NCBI GenBank assembly: GCA_032717465.1
Contig: CM064632.1
Span: 25,066,005-25,130,004, forward strand
DNA: 64,000 nucleotides
Direction of reading: 5' to 3'
Origin: Coenobita brevimanus
Lineage: Eukaryota > Arthropoda > Malacostraca > Decapoda > Coenobitidae
The notes under the pieces were generated by a model that was not told the DNA's origin, made no database searches, and was given only the letters and a program-made list of their open reading frames with translations. The position numbers and the translations under genes were made by a program. Positions 11,088-19,446 of the stretch are shown here, in pieces; position 1 is the first letter of the stretch, and the number at the start of each line of letters is the position of its first letter.

Positions 11088-11882
11088 ACGGAGCAGAGAA
11101 AGATAATGTACACTTTAAGTGAGAATACTAATAATCACTACTGTCCCGTAAAGTTCCAGGTTCAAAACAAAAGAGTTAGGTAAAATTACAAGTTAAAGTT
11201 TAATGCTCAAACTAACAACAAAACATTCAGGACTCATAAGGATAATGAAATGGCAAAAACAGGTTGAATATATGGTTAACTGCAATAGCCTCTATTAACA
11301 CAAAATTAGCATGAGTAAATTTATCTAAGTCAGCCCTGATAAAATGAGATACCAGATAATACTCAGTGAATGCAAGATAAATTATTACAGATACAAAATA
11401 ATATTAAAACTGATGGACATAAAGATCCCTACATGAATTACAAAAACTTCACTAGGCCTACAAATTAAACTTATGCTATACAGTACAAGAAAAAATACAA
11501 CAGTTATACTCAAATTACACACAGCTGCTAGATGTTTGGAGATTTCTTGAGCACTCACAATAATAATAACTGTACAGGGGAGGACAGAGATGTGAACAAA
11601 ATGAGGAGCAGATCTAAGTGGCAATGATGCAGAGACTGAGCTCATTATACTTCGTATAGGGGCCGGCAAAGCTTGATACAACTTGTAAGAAGGACGCGCA
11701 AATGAAGCCATGGGGACAAAGAGTTGACAATCCTGGTCTGAACTCCAGAAATGACGACTTACTCTGCTATAACGGTAGAAGGGGGGAACTGAGGCAGAAC
11801 ACGCTCGTGATCAAACATGCAGCATACTGTGCGTTAAAATTACACAAAGGATGATGAAATCATAGGCTATGTACTCGTAACA
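11084..11882 (-). repeat. 3' LTR of the Gmr1-like element
   Basis: 799 bp, bounded by TGTTAC and GTAACA. It carries short segments missing from the other LTR, such as CTTCGTA near 11650 and ACTCGT before its right end. A 108-residue minus frame (11385-11711) has a counterpart in the other LTR and is not regarded as a gene. Confidence 0.95.
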
Positions 11883-11893
11883 CCTCCCCACAA
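11883..11893 (-). other. Polypurine tract of the LTR element
   Basis: On the minus strand GTGGGGAGG lies directly upstream of the 3' LTR, as expected for the plus-strand DNA primer site. It is ~50 bp downstream of the pol stop. Confidence 0.85.
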
Positions 11894-11943
11894 AGAAAAA
11901 GAAATTTACAAAGGAAATTTCTTATTACTCTAAAACAATCTGT

Positions 11944-14900
11944 CTAAAGTCTAGATAAGCAATCTGCAATAACATTTTCTTTCCCCTTGACATGTTGTAT
12001 GTCTAATGAATACTCCTGAAGAAGTAGACTCCATCTTGTCAATCTCTGATTTTTATCTTTAAACTTACTAAGGAATTTCAGTGGGCTGTGATCGGTATAA
12101 ATGACTATGGGGTCAAAACCAGAACACAAATAAAATGAAAACTGCTGTAAACCCAAAATCAAGGCCAAAAGCTCTTTCTCAATAGTGGAGTAGTTCTTTT
12201 GAGGTGGAGTGAACTTCTTACTGTAATAAGATACAGGATGTTCAATACCCTGATCATCCTCTTGCAGCAAAACAGCCCCAGCTCCTGTATCACTTGCATC
12301 AACAGCCATCTTAAAAGGCTTAGCAAAATTTGGAGTAGCGAGCACTGGCTGACTTAATAGAATAGCTTTAAGTTTGTTGAAAGAGGATTCACAGTTATCG
12401 GTCCAGACAAATTCAACTCCCTTTTTCAGTAGGTCTGTAAGTGGTGATACAAGAATAGAAAAGTTAAGAACAAATCTCCTGTAATAACCTACCATTCCCA
12501 AAAATCTTTGTAGCTCTTTCCTACTTTTAGGTCTGGGAAGATCACTTATAACCTGAACCTTAGCTCCTGGTGGTGCAACATGTCCATCACCAATTACATA
12601 CCCAAGGTACTGAACTTTAGCTTGACCAAACTCACACTTTGATAAATTAGCTGCAAGATTAGCATGAACTAAACGGTCAAGAAATTTACTGACATGGCAT
12701 AGGTGATCTTTCCAGTTGTCACTGAAGATTAATACATCATCAATATAAACAACACACCCTGCCAAACCCTCTGTTACAACATTCATGAGCTTCTGAAATG
12801 TGGCTGGTGCATTCTTCATACCATACGGCATTACAGAACATGCAAAAGCCTTTCCTAGTGTTACAAAACATGAGATCTCCCTAGCACGTTCAGTCATAGG
12901 TACTTGCCAGTATCCCTTTAACAAATCAAACTTACTTATGTACCTAGCCTTTCCGATCTTGTCTATGCAATCTTCCACACGAGGGAGAGGGTAAGTGTCT
13001 GTTTTAGTTATCTGATTAACACGTCTGTAGTCGATGCAAAGCCTCTGTGACCCACCTGGCTTAGGGACTAGAGTGACAGGAGAACTCCACTCGCTCTGAC
13101 AGGGTTCAATCATCTTGTGGTCCAACAGGTAGCCAAGCTCCTTCTGGATGAGAGGAACTTTCACTGGGTTCACATGGTAAGGAGGCAGTTTAATTGGCTT
13201 TGCGTCTCCAACCTCGACATCATGCATCAACACAGTAGTTCTTCCTGGAGTGGCACGGAACACTTGCGGGTACTCCTGCAGTAATGCCGAAAACTCCTGC
13301 CTTTCCTCGGGAGGTAGATGAGAAAGCTTAGTCTGGAGATCATTCATGATATCAAGATTCTTCCCCAAACTATCACTCAGGTTCATACTGCATGGGAGAG
13401 CTTCACTTGCAGACTCGGGTGGAACAGCTACAGTGCAGACTGGGTTATTTTCGTCCCGCCTGTGATACAACTTTAGCATGTTGATGTGACATAGTTGCTT
13501 GTTCTTTCTACGATCTGGTGTGGCGATGACATAGTTGACATCACTGAGTTTCTTTTCCACGAAATAAGGGCCACTAAACTTGGCTTGAAGAGGTTGCCCA
13601 TGAACTGGTAGCAGAATCAAAACCTGATCTCCTGGCTGAAAGTGGCGTAACCTGGACTTCTTATCATACCAAGTCTTCATCTTCTCCTGAGCAGCTCCTA
13701 AATTCTCTCTCGCCAGCTGTAAAGCAGTGGACAGCCGTTCTTTGAACTTCATCACATACTCCAGCAGGTTGACGTCATCTTCCTCCAACAGCCAGCATTC
13801 CTTGAGTAACTTAAAGGGTCCTCTTACTTCATGGCCAAACAGTAGTTCAAAAGGTGAGAAGCCCAGTGATTCATTTGGAGATTCTCTTGCAGCAAACACA
13901 ACGAATGGAAGACCTTTATCCCAGTCTTTCTGATGTTCCAAACAGTATTTCTTGAGCATCGATTTGAGTGTTTGATGATATCTCTCCAACGCTCCTTGGG
14001 TCTGGGGATGGTAAGCTGAAGACGTGATCTGGGTGATGCCCAACTCTTTCAGAGACTGCTTGAAAACGTTTGACATGAAATTACTTCCCCGGTCTGACTG
14101 TACCTCCTTGGGCAGACCAAACTTTGTGAAGAACCCTAGCATTTTCTTAACCACGTTCTTTGCTGAGATGTTTCTAAGTGGAATGGCTTCAGGATAACGA
14201 GTAGCCATATCAATCAGGGTCAACACATAAGAAAATCCTGAAGAAGTCTTAGGAAGAAGGCCCACAATATCCACCAACACACGGGTGAAAGGCGCCTCAA
14301 AAGGAGGAATGGGAACTAGAGGTGCAACCTTTTCGGTCTGATTACACTTCCCCACAACTTGACAGGTGTGACAAGACTTACAATACCAGGAAACATCCCT
14401 GAAGATACCTGGCCAGTAGAAGTGTTTCAAAATGCGTGCCACAGTCTTCCTCACTCCAAGGTGTCCTGCCAAACTGGAATCATGAGCCACTCTAATGATA
14501 TCCTGCCTACAAACACGAGGGATGACAACTTGATGTACAACCTCCCATTCACAGTCGGCTGATGCTGTTGGGGGTCTCCACTTCCTCATAAGTACTCCTG
14601 ACTTTACATAATAACAAGTAGAAGCACCGGCTGACTCTTCTTCACTGTAAGCAGAGTTAGCTAGACCTTTCAACTCAGGGTCAGCAACCTGCAACTCAAC
14701 CAACTCTTGACGAGACAAATTATCAACACTACGGGGTACTGCCTCATCTGGTGAGTGGTCCAAATTAGCAAGAAAAGTGTCAGCTAGGATAACATCATCA
14801 TCATCATTATCCTCTAAATCACCAGTAACTTTAGACTTAGCCCTAGTGACAGCACATGCAGGGAACACATCAGGGACATCACAATCCTGGGCCGCAGCCA

Positions 14901-15693
14901 CTGGCTCACTAGACAACTGAGGAGCTAGACACACTTGACTTCCACCAAAATCATTTCCAAATAAGAAAGTTACACCTGACTTTGGGAGTGTCTCAACCAA
15001 CCCAACCATAACAGAACCATTAACAAAACCAGACTCTAAATTCACTCTGCACAGAGGGACAGAGAAGTAATTATTCCCTACACCTTGTAAGATTACAGTT
15101 TCATCAGAGGAATTAACATTAGAGCCTAGAACACTGGTCAGCATAAGGGATTGGCAAGCACCTGTATCACGATATATTTGAACTGATTTCCTGTCATTAC
15201 TGTTCAGAGGACTGACAAAACCATCAGACAGGAAATTAGCACATGAACTCTTGAGAGTGTCACCCACGTTACTGCTCAAAAGAGGAGCTCCATCATGAGA
15301 ATTTAAGTTACCCCTCAAAGCAGGTTCAGTTAACTCAGTTAAAGAATTCTGGGAACTCTCAAGAGTGGACACTAGACCAATTGACTGAATATTTAAAGAC
15401 TCCTTTTTGTTCACATCACGCTGTCTCCTGAAACATCTCTCCGTAGTATGACCAAGCTTACTACAATAAGTACATTTACTTTTCTGAAATCTAGAGGTGA
15501 AGCTGGTATTTACTTCCTGAGAAACATCATCTTTATTTTCTTTCCTGTTACCTGTACTCTGAGTAGAGGCAACGTACTTACTCTCAGCTTTCCCTTTTTC
15601 TCTAGAATATCTCTTGTGAGTGAGAACATACTCATCAGCTAAAACTGCAGCATCAGACAAATTATCTATTCTTTTCTCATCAAGATATGAGGC
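11944..15693 (-). CDS. pol: Pol polyprotein: NC-PR-INT-RT-RNase H (Gmr1 order)
   Basis: One uninterrupted frame of about 1249 codons. The first 11 codons complete the capsid domain whose N-terminal part is in gag, and there is no ATG at the frame's start. Numbering from the TTG at 15660: zinc knuckle C63-C66-H71-C76; aspartic protease Asp-Thr-Gly-Ala at 165-168; integrase zinc domain H393-H400-C430-C433; integrase catalytic D464, D523, E559 (35 residues between the last two); GPY/F-like module about 672-732; reverse transcriptase about 830-1035 with D912 and Tyr-Ile-Asp-Asp at 972-975; RNase H with D1121, E1161, D1190, D1233. All catalytic residues I looked for are present, so this copy may encode active enzymes if joined to gag. 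The integrase-before-RT order separates it from most gypsy elements (PR-RT-RH-INT). High confidence in domains; clade name inferred from order and overall resemblance. Confidence 0.95.
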   Translation of the reverse strand, partial: ASYLDEKRIDNLSDAAVLADEYVLTHKRYSREKGKAESKYVASTQSTGNRKENKDDVSQEVNTSFTSRFQKSKCTYCSKLGHTTERCFRRQRDVNKKESLNIQSIGLVSTLESSQNSLTELTEPALRGNLNSHDGAPLLSSNVGDTLKSSCANFLSDGFVSPLNSNDRKSVQIYRDTGACQSLMLTSVLGSNVNSSDETVILQGVGNNYFSVPLCRVNLESGFVNGSVMVGLVETLPKSGVTFLFGNDFGGSQVCLAPQLSSEPVAAAQDCDVPDVFPACAVTRAKSKVTGDLEDNDDDDVILADTFLANLDHSPDEAVPRSVDNLSRQELVELQVADPELKGLANSAYSEEESAGASTCYYVKSGVLMRKWRPPTASADCEWEVVHQVVIPRVCRQDIIRVAHDSSLAGHLGVRKTVARILKHFYWPGIFRDVSWYCKSCHTCQVVGKCNQTEKVAPLVPIPPFEAPFTRVLVDIVGLLPKTSSGFSYVLTLIDMATRYPEAIPLRNISAKNVVKKMLGFFTKFGLPKEVQSDRGSNFMSNVFKQSLKELGITQITSSAYHPQTQGALERYHQTLKSMLKKYCLEHQKDWDKGLPFVVFAARESPNESLGFSPFELLFGHEVRGPFKLLKECWLLEEDDVNLLEYVMKFKERLSTALQLARENLGAAQEKMKTWYDKKSRLRHFQPGDQVLILLPVHGQPLQAKFSGPYFVEKKLSDVNYVIATPDRRKNKQLCHINMLKLYHRRDENNPVCTVAVPPESASEALPCSMNLSDSLGKNLDIMNDLQTKLSHLPPEERQEFSALLQEYPQVFRATPGRTTVLMHDVEVGDAKPIKLPPYHVNPVKVPLIQKELGYLLDHKMIEPCQSEWSSPVTLVPKPGGSQRLCIDYRRVNQITKTDTYPLPRVEDCIDKIGKARYISKFDLLKGYWQVPMTERAREISCFVTLGKAFACSVMPYGMKNAPATFQKLMNVVTEGLAGCVVYIDDVLIFSDNWKDHLCHVSKFLDRLVHANLAANLSKCEFGQAKVQYLGYVIGDGHVAPPGAKVQVISDLPRPKSRKELQRFLGMVGYYRRFVLNFSILVSPLTDLLKKGVEFVWTDNCESSFNKLKAILLSQPVLATPNFAKPFKMAVDASDTGAGAVLLQEDDQGIEHPVSYYSKKFTPPQKNYSTIEKELLALILGLQQFSFYLCSGFDPIVIYTDHSPLKFLSKFKDKNQRLTRWSLLLQEYSLDIQHVKGKENVIADCLSRL

Positions 15694-16531
15694 TTACATC
15701 TTTACTAATACACCTTTTGAAGTCCTCCAGCAAAATCATCTGCTTAAATTTGTCAAAATCAGAATCCACATTCTTAGAATTTAACCACTGCTCTAACAAA
15801 TCTTCTTTGATTTTTGCATACTCAACATGGGATTGCTTATCTTGCTTGTAAGTTGTCCTAAATTTTACTCTATAAGCTTCAGGAACAAGCTCATAGGCCT
15901 TAAGAATCAAGCTCTTAACTACATCATAATTATCAGACTGATCCTTAGGCAAAGATGCATAAGTTACTTGAGCTTTACCGGTGAGAACAGTTTGAAGGAG
16001 TACTGGCCAATACTCCTTAGGCCAATTAAAACCTGTAGCTACCCTCTCAAACAACTGAAAATACTTTGTTAAATCAGATTCATTAAAAGGAGGGACAAGT
16101 TTAACATTTTTAGCCACATCAAAATCATCAGAGCAAGATGATCCAGTTCCACCTTGTTTCATGCGATACTCATGGTCTGCCTGAATCCTAGCAATTTCAA
16201 CTTGTGCCTCAGCCTCCTTAGCTTTTGCCTGAAATTCAGCCTCCTTAGCCTGTGCTTGAAATTCAGCTTCCTTCACACGAGCCTCCTGCAGGGCTAGCTG
16301 TAACTTAGCTAATTCAATCTGCGTTTGCTCATTTGGAGGAGTTACATTAAACAAACTTTCATTAATCATGTCAACAATTTGATCTTTAGAATGATGAGAG
16401 CGAACAGCAATTCCCAATTGTTGAGCAACAAGCTTAAGTTCATTCTTTGTTCTGTTTTCTACATCACACACTGTTTGCACATTTGACAAAAAATCTTTGG
16501 CTTCATCAAGCGTAGTAATAGTAGACATCAT
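15680..16531 (-). CDS. gag: Gag (capsid) of the Gmr1-like element, frame-broken at its C-terminus
   Basis: 283 residues from the ATG-ATG pair at 16526-16531; the frame extends nine codons further upstream without an ATG. The N-terminus has a SAP-like helical stretch (about residues 30-58). Residues about 72-120 form an alanine/glutamate heptad-rich coil with the repeated block Lys-Glu-Ala-Glu-Phe-Gln-Ala. From about 135 there is a retrotransposon Gag capsid domain (Phe-Gln-Leu-Phe-Glu-Arg-Val-Ala, then Trp-Pro-x-Leu-Leu-Gln). The frame stops at 15680 in the middle of the capsid C-terminal region. The missing end (Leu-Asp-Glu, then Ala-Ala-Val-Leu-Ala-Asp-Glu-Tyr) is in the pol frame. One extra base near 15694-15695 accounts for the break. 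Confidence 0.88.
   Translation of the reverse strand: MMSTITTLDEAKDFLSNVQTVCDVENRTKNELKLVAQQLGIAVRSHHSKDQIVDMINESLFNVTPPNEQTQIELAKLQLALQEARVKEAEFQAQAKEAEFQAKAKEAEAQVEIARIQADHEYRMKQGGTGSSCSDDFDVAKNVKLVPPFNESDLTKYFQLFERVATGFNWPKEYWPVLLQTVLTGKAQVTYASLPKDQSDNYDVVKSLILKAYELVPEAYRVKFRTTYKQDKQSHVEYAKIKEDLLEQWLNSKNVDSDFDKFKQMILLEDFKRCISKDVSLIS
15684..15697 (-). other. gag/pol frame change (one extra base)
   Basis: On the minus strand GATGTAAGCC reads Asp-Val then a Ser-Leu-Ile-Ser-stop tail in the gag frame. Skipping one A joins it to the pol frame. The shift lies inside the capsid domain rather than after the zinc knuckle or protease. That placement argues for a mutation or base-call error rather than a programmed frameshift. 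Confidence 0.7.
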
Positions 16532-16594
16532 GAATAAGTAACAGTCACAAAATATCAAGCAATATCCTTATGATAATATCCTGAATATCCTGAT

Positions 16595-16612
16595 GAGAGG
16601 TCGCCAAATTTA
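16595..16612 (-). other. Primer binding site of the LTR element
   Basis: On the minus strand, a few bases after the 5' LTR, TGGCGACCTCTC begins with the TGG expected opposite a tRNA 3' CCA. It matches a tRNA ending GGTCGCCA; tRNA-Arg primers of this type are known for some gypsy elements, but the identity here is inferred. Confidence 0.65.
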
Positions 16613-17395
16613 TGTTACGGAACAGAGAAAGATAATGTACACTTTAAGTGAGAATACTAATAATCACTACTATCCCGTAAAGTTCCAGGTTCAAAACAAA
16701 AGAGTTAGGTAAAATTACAAGTTAAAGTTTAATGCTCAAACTAACAACAAAACATTCAGGACTCATAAGGATAATGTAATGGCAAAAACAGGTTGAATAT
16801 ATGGTTAACTGCAATAGCCTCTATTAACACAAAATTAGCATGAGTAAATTTATCTAAGTCAGCCCTGATAAAATGAGATACCAGATAATACTCAGTGAAT
16901 GCAAGATAAATTATTACAGATACAAAATAATATTAAAACTGATGGACATAAAGATCCCTACATGAATTACAAAAACTTCACTAGGCCTACAAATTAAACT
17001 TATGCTATACAGTACAAGAAAAAAATACAACAGTTATACTCAAATTACACACAGCTGCTAGATGTTTGGAGATTTCTTGAGCACTCACAATAATAATAAC
17101 TGTACAGGGGAGGACAGAGATGTGAACAAAATGAGGAGCAGATCTAAGTGGCAATGATGCAGAGACTGAGCTCATTATATAGGGGCCGGCAGAGCTTGAT
17201 ACAACTTGTAAGAAGGACGCGCAAATGAAGCCATGGGGACAAAGAGTTGACAATCCTGGTCTGAACTCCAGAAATGACGACTTTACTATAACGGTAGAAA
17301 GGGGGAACTGAGGCAGAACACGCTCGTGATCAAACATGCAGCATACTGTGCGTTAAAATTACACAAAGGATGATGAAATCATAGGCTATGTAACA
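16613..17395 (-). repeat. 5' LTR of the Gmr1-like element
   Basis: 783 bp, near-identical to 11084-11882. Visible differences include TGTTACGGA/TGTTACGGAG at the start, AATGTAATGG versus AATGAAATGG, and three short deletions. As the upstream LTR on the minus strand it would hold promoter and RNA start. I do not see an unambiguous TATA box. Confidence 0.95.
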
Positions 17396-17436
17396 ATATA
17401 TATATATCTATATAAATATATCTATCTATCTATCTA

Positions 17437-17492
<56 letters not shown>

Positions 17493-17590
17493 CATATCTA
17501 TCTATCTATCTATATCTATATCTATCTATCTATATATGTATATATCTATATCTATCTATCTATCTATCTATATATATCTTTATCTATCTA

Positions 17591-17686
<96 letters not shown>

Positions 17687-17692
17687 TCAGCC
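17396..17692. repeat. Compound (TA)n/(TATC)n microsatellite
   Basis: Alternating TA and TATC blocks. They keep Ile-Tyr repeat frames open in all plus frames and no gene is present. Confidence 0.97.
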
Positions 17693-18002
17693 GTTTGAGT
17701 GTCCACTGCAGGACCGGCCTATCCTGACCGAAGCGGGGACGATACAGCCAATGTATCTCTATCAAGTGGCTTACGCTGTCTAGTAGAGATTATATGTAGG
17801 GTGAGAAGTGCTTGTAAGTGTAATTGTAGTGTTGGAGCAGCTTTGGATATGTGTGTAGTCTATGAACCAAGTGTAATGCCCGCGCAAGCCGACTGGGTGC
17901 AAGCATACTATATATTTATAGAATGCGACACTGGTTCAACCGCATCACCCCTTATGTCCGCCAATGTAGTACGTGGTCTGAAGAACGCTCCCAAAGTTGT
18001 TG
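17684..18002. other. Possible LINE 3'-end fragment and unique non-coding sequence
   Basis: CATCAGCCGTTTGAGTGTCC at 17685 resembles the 3' terminus of the LINE at 19445 (CATCAGCC, then GTCCACTGC). Only about 60 bp are alike. The rest to 18002 has no recognised feature. Confidence 0.45.
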
Positions 18003-18480
18003 TTTTTTTTTTTATGCGAGGAAGAAGGAACCAAAGGCCATGAGCCCGCAGTAACAGTTCCCTCCAAGAGAAAAACAAAATACAATAGAGAGCCAAATTC
18101 AAGATCCGATCATTTTGAGATGCCTGGACACACTGCGTTTGAAAGAATGGAGATCATAGGCAGCAGGAAATACAGACAGAGGGAGACAGTTCCAGAGCTG
18201 ACCTGTTGCATAAAGGAAAGACTGGGAGTAACGGTTAACTCTTGCATTAGAGAGTTGGACAGAAAAGGGATGAGAGTTTGCTGCCAGACGGGTGCTACGC
18301 GCCAGTCGTAGAGGTGGAGGAATGCAAGCAGACAGTTCAGAGGAGCAGTGACCATTAAAGTAGCGATAGAAAAGAGATAAAGATGCAACAGTGCAGCGAA
18401 GAGACAGAGGTTGAAGGGAGTCAGTAATTACCCTGGCGGGGCGCGAATCCTCGTTCTTCAGTGTACGAAAACGCACATTT
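18003..18480 (-). mobile_element. 5'-truncated CR1/Jockey-like LINE, C-terminal RT tail
   Basis: The minus-strand open frame to 18099 (~125 residues) carries the tail typical of CR1/Jockey-type LINE polyproteins: Leu-Ser-Leu-Phe-Tyr-Arg-Tyr-Phe early, an Arg-Ser-Thr-Arg-Leu segment, and Gly-Gln-Leu-Trp-Asn-Cys-Leu-Pro near the end. A ~90 bp 3' UTR follows and ends in an 11-A tail (T run at 18003-18013 on the plus strand). The catalytic RT core is missing. A (TA)n array begins just beyond the truncated end. The clade is inferred from tail motifs. Confidence 0.75.
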
Positions 18481-18482
18481 TA

Positions 18483-18486
<4 letters not shown>

Positions 18487-18528
<42 letters not shown>

Positions 18529-18566
18529 TAATCTACCTACCTATCTATCTCTGCATCTGTCTACCC
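18487..18566. repeat. (TA)n then TACC/TATC microsatellite
   Basis: A TA run to 18526 grades into CTACCTACCTATCTATC, which abuts the hAT element and supplies its target site. Confidence 0.95.
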
Positions 18567-19174
18567 CAGCAGTTCTCAACCTTTTTCAGGTCGCGCCCCC
18601 ATTATCCTTGGTTCGCATATTCACGCGCCTCCCTAGCCTTGGTCAACATATCCAGCCCCCCCTCCCCCCACAAACACACACATTTCCTGCCATCATCTGA
18701 CCCCATCAATTTATTCCAGAGTTATTATTATTTTTGCCACAGGTTCAAGTCAATACAGGCTGCATTAGCCCTTCTCCTGCGATACACTATCCCCCTTTTC
18801 GAGAGACAGAGGGGAAGTTGAGGGACACGTATATTTTAACTGAATTTGGTCTGTCTTGGAGTATGTGATTTATTGGTATTTTTAATTTTCTCTCTAAACG
18901 ACCAGATTAGAGAAAAAACAAATCAAGACGGCAACCAGGTGACAGGCATGAAGGACAGAAACCAACTTCAAAGAATAATGTGCTTTGAAGACTGGAACAG
19001 CGGCAGAATATGAGTACTGAATATAAGTCAACAGTTCAATATCACACACACACACACACACACACACACATTGTTCAAGCCACTAACTAATTTTTTTCTG
19101 AGTCTTCACGCCCCCCTTGGAAATTGCTCACGCCCCCCCTAGGGGGGGTGCGACCCCCAGGTTGGGAACCACTG
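18567..19174. mobile_element. Non-autonomous hAT-type element (608 bp) with 8-bp target duplication
   Basis: Left end CAGCAGTTCTCAACC and right end GGTTGGGAACCACTG are inverted repeats of the CAGNGGTTCNCAACC type known from hAT elements. GGTCGCGCCCCC and GGGGGGTGCGACCCCC continue the inverted similarity inwards. Flanks GTCTACCC (18559-18566) and GTCTATCC (19175-19182) match at 7 of 8 positions, as for a hAT target duplication. The interior has a CA microsatellite (19045-19071) and no transposase, so this is a MITE-like copy that needs a transposase from elsewhere. Confidence 0.88.
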
Positions 19175-19182
19175 GTCTATCC

Positions 19183-19398
19183 ATGTGTCTACGAGTAACT
19201 ATTCATCTATCTCTAAATCTGTCCACTGATCTATTTATATTTGTATATCTTTCTGCATACCTATATCTACCTACAGTATGTATCTATATCTATGTACCTA
19301 CCTGTATATTTATCAATCTATATCATATCTGTCTATCTATCTACCGACATAAATATCTAAATCTGTCTCTATCCATATCTGTCTATCTATTCATCTAT

Positions 19399-19444
<46 letters not shown>
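19183..19444. repeat. Degenerate (TATC)n grading into (TA)n
   Basis: TATC/TGTC/TACC-rich from 19183, then pure TA from about 19401. It lies between the hAT element and the 3' end of a LINE. Confidence 0.93.

Positions 19445-19446
<2 letters not shown>

Larger units (their letters stand above)
11084..17395 (-). mobile_element. Gmr1-like Ty3/gypsy LTR retrotransposon, minus strand, ~6.3 kb
   Basis: Two directly repeated LTRs (11084-11882 and 16613-17395) both begin TGTTACGG and end GTAACA on the plus strand. Reading the minus strand: 5' LTR, PBS starting TGGCGACC, gag, pol, PPT, 3' LTR. Within pol the order is nucleocapsid zinc knuckle, protease, integrase, reverse transcriptase, RNase H. Integrase before RT is the copia-like order known in Ty3/gypsy elements of the Gmr1 group. 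The target duplication is at least ATAT but is ambiguous in the TA array. LTRs are very similar by eye, with a few substitutions and short indels, so insertion looks recent. Confidence 0.93.

Noticed and set aside
11385..11711. 108-residue gene inside the LTR
   Set aside because: The same frame appears in both LTRs with different ends and has no domain; LTRs are normally non-coding.
13727..14562. Plus-strand short frames antisense to pol
   Set aside because: Shadows of the highly conserved pol frame on the minus strand.
18414..18450. tRNA-like B-box word (GCGCGAATCC)
   Set aside because: It lies inside the coding tail of a LINE and no cloverleaf can be drawn around it.
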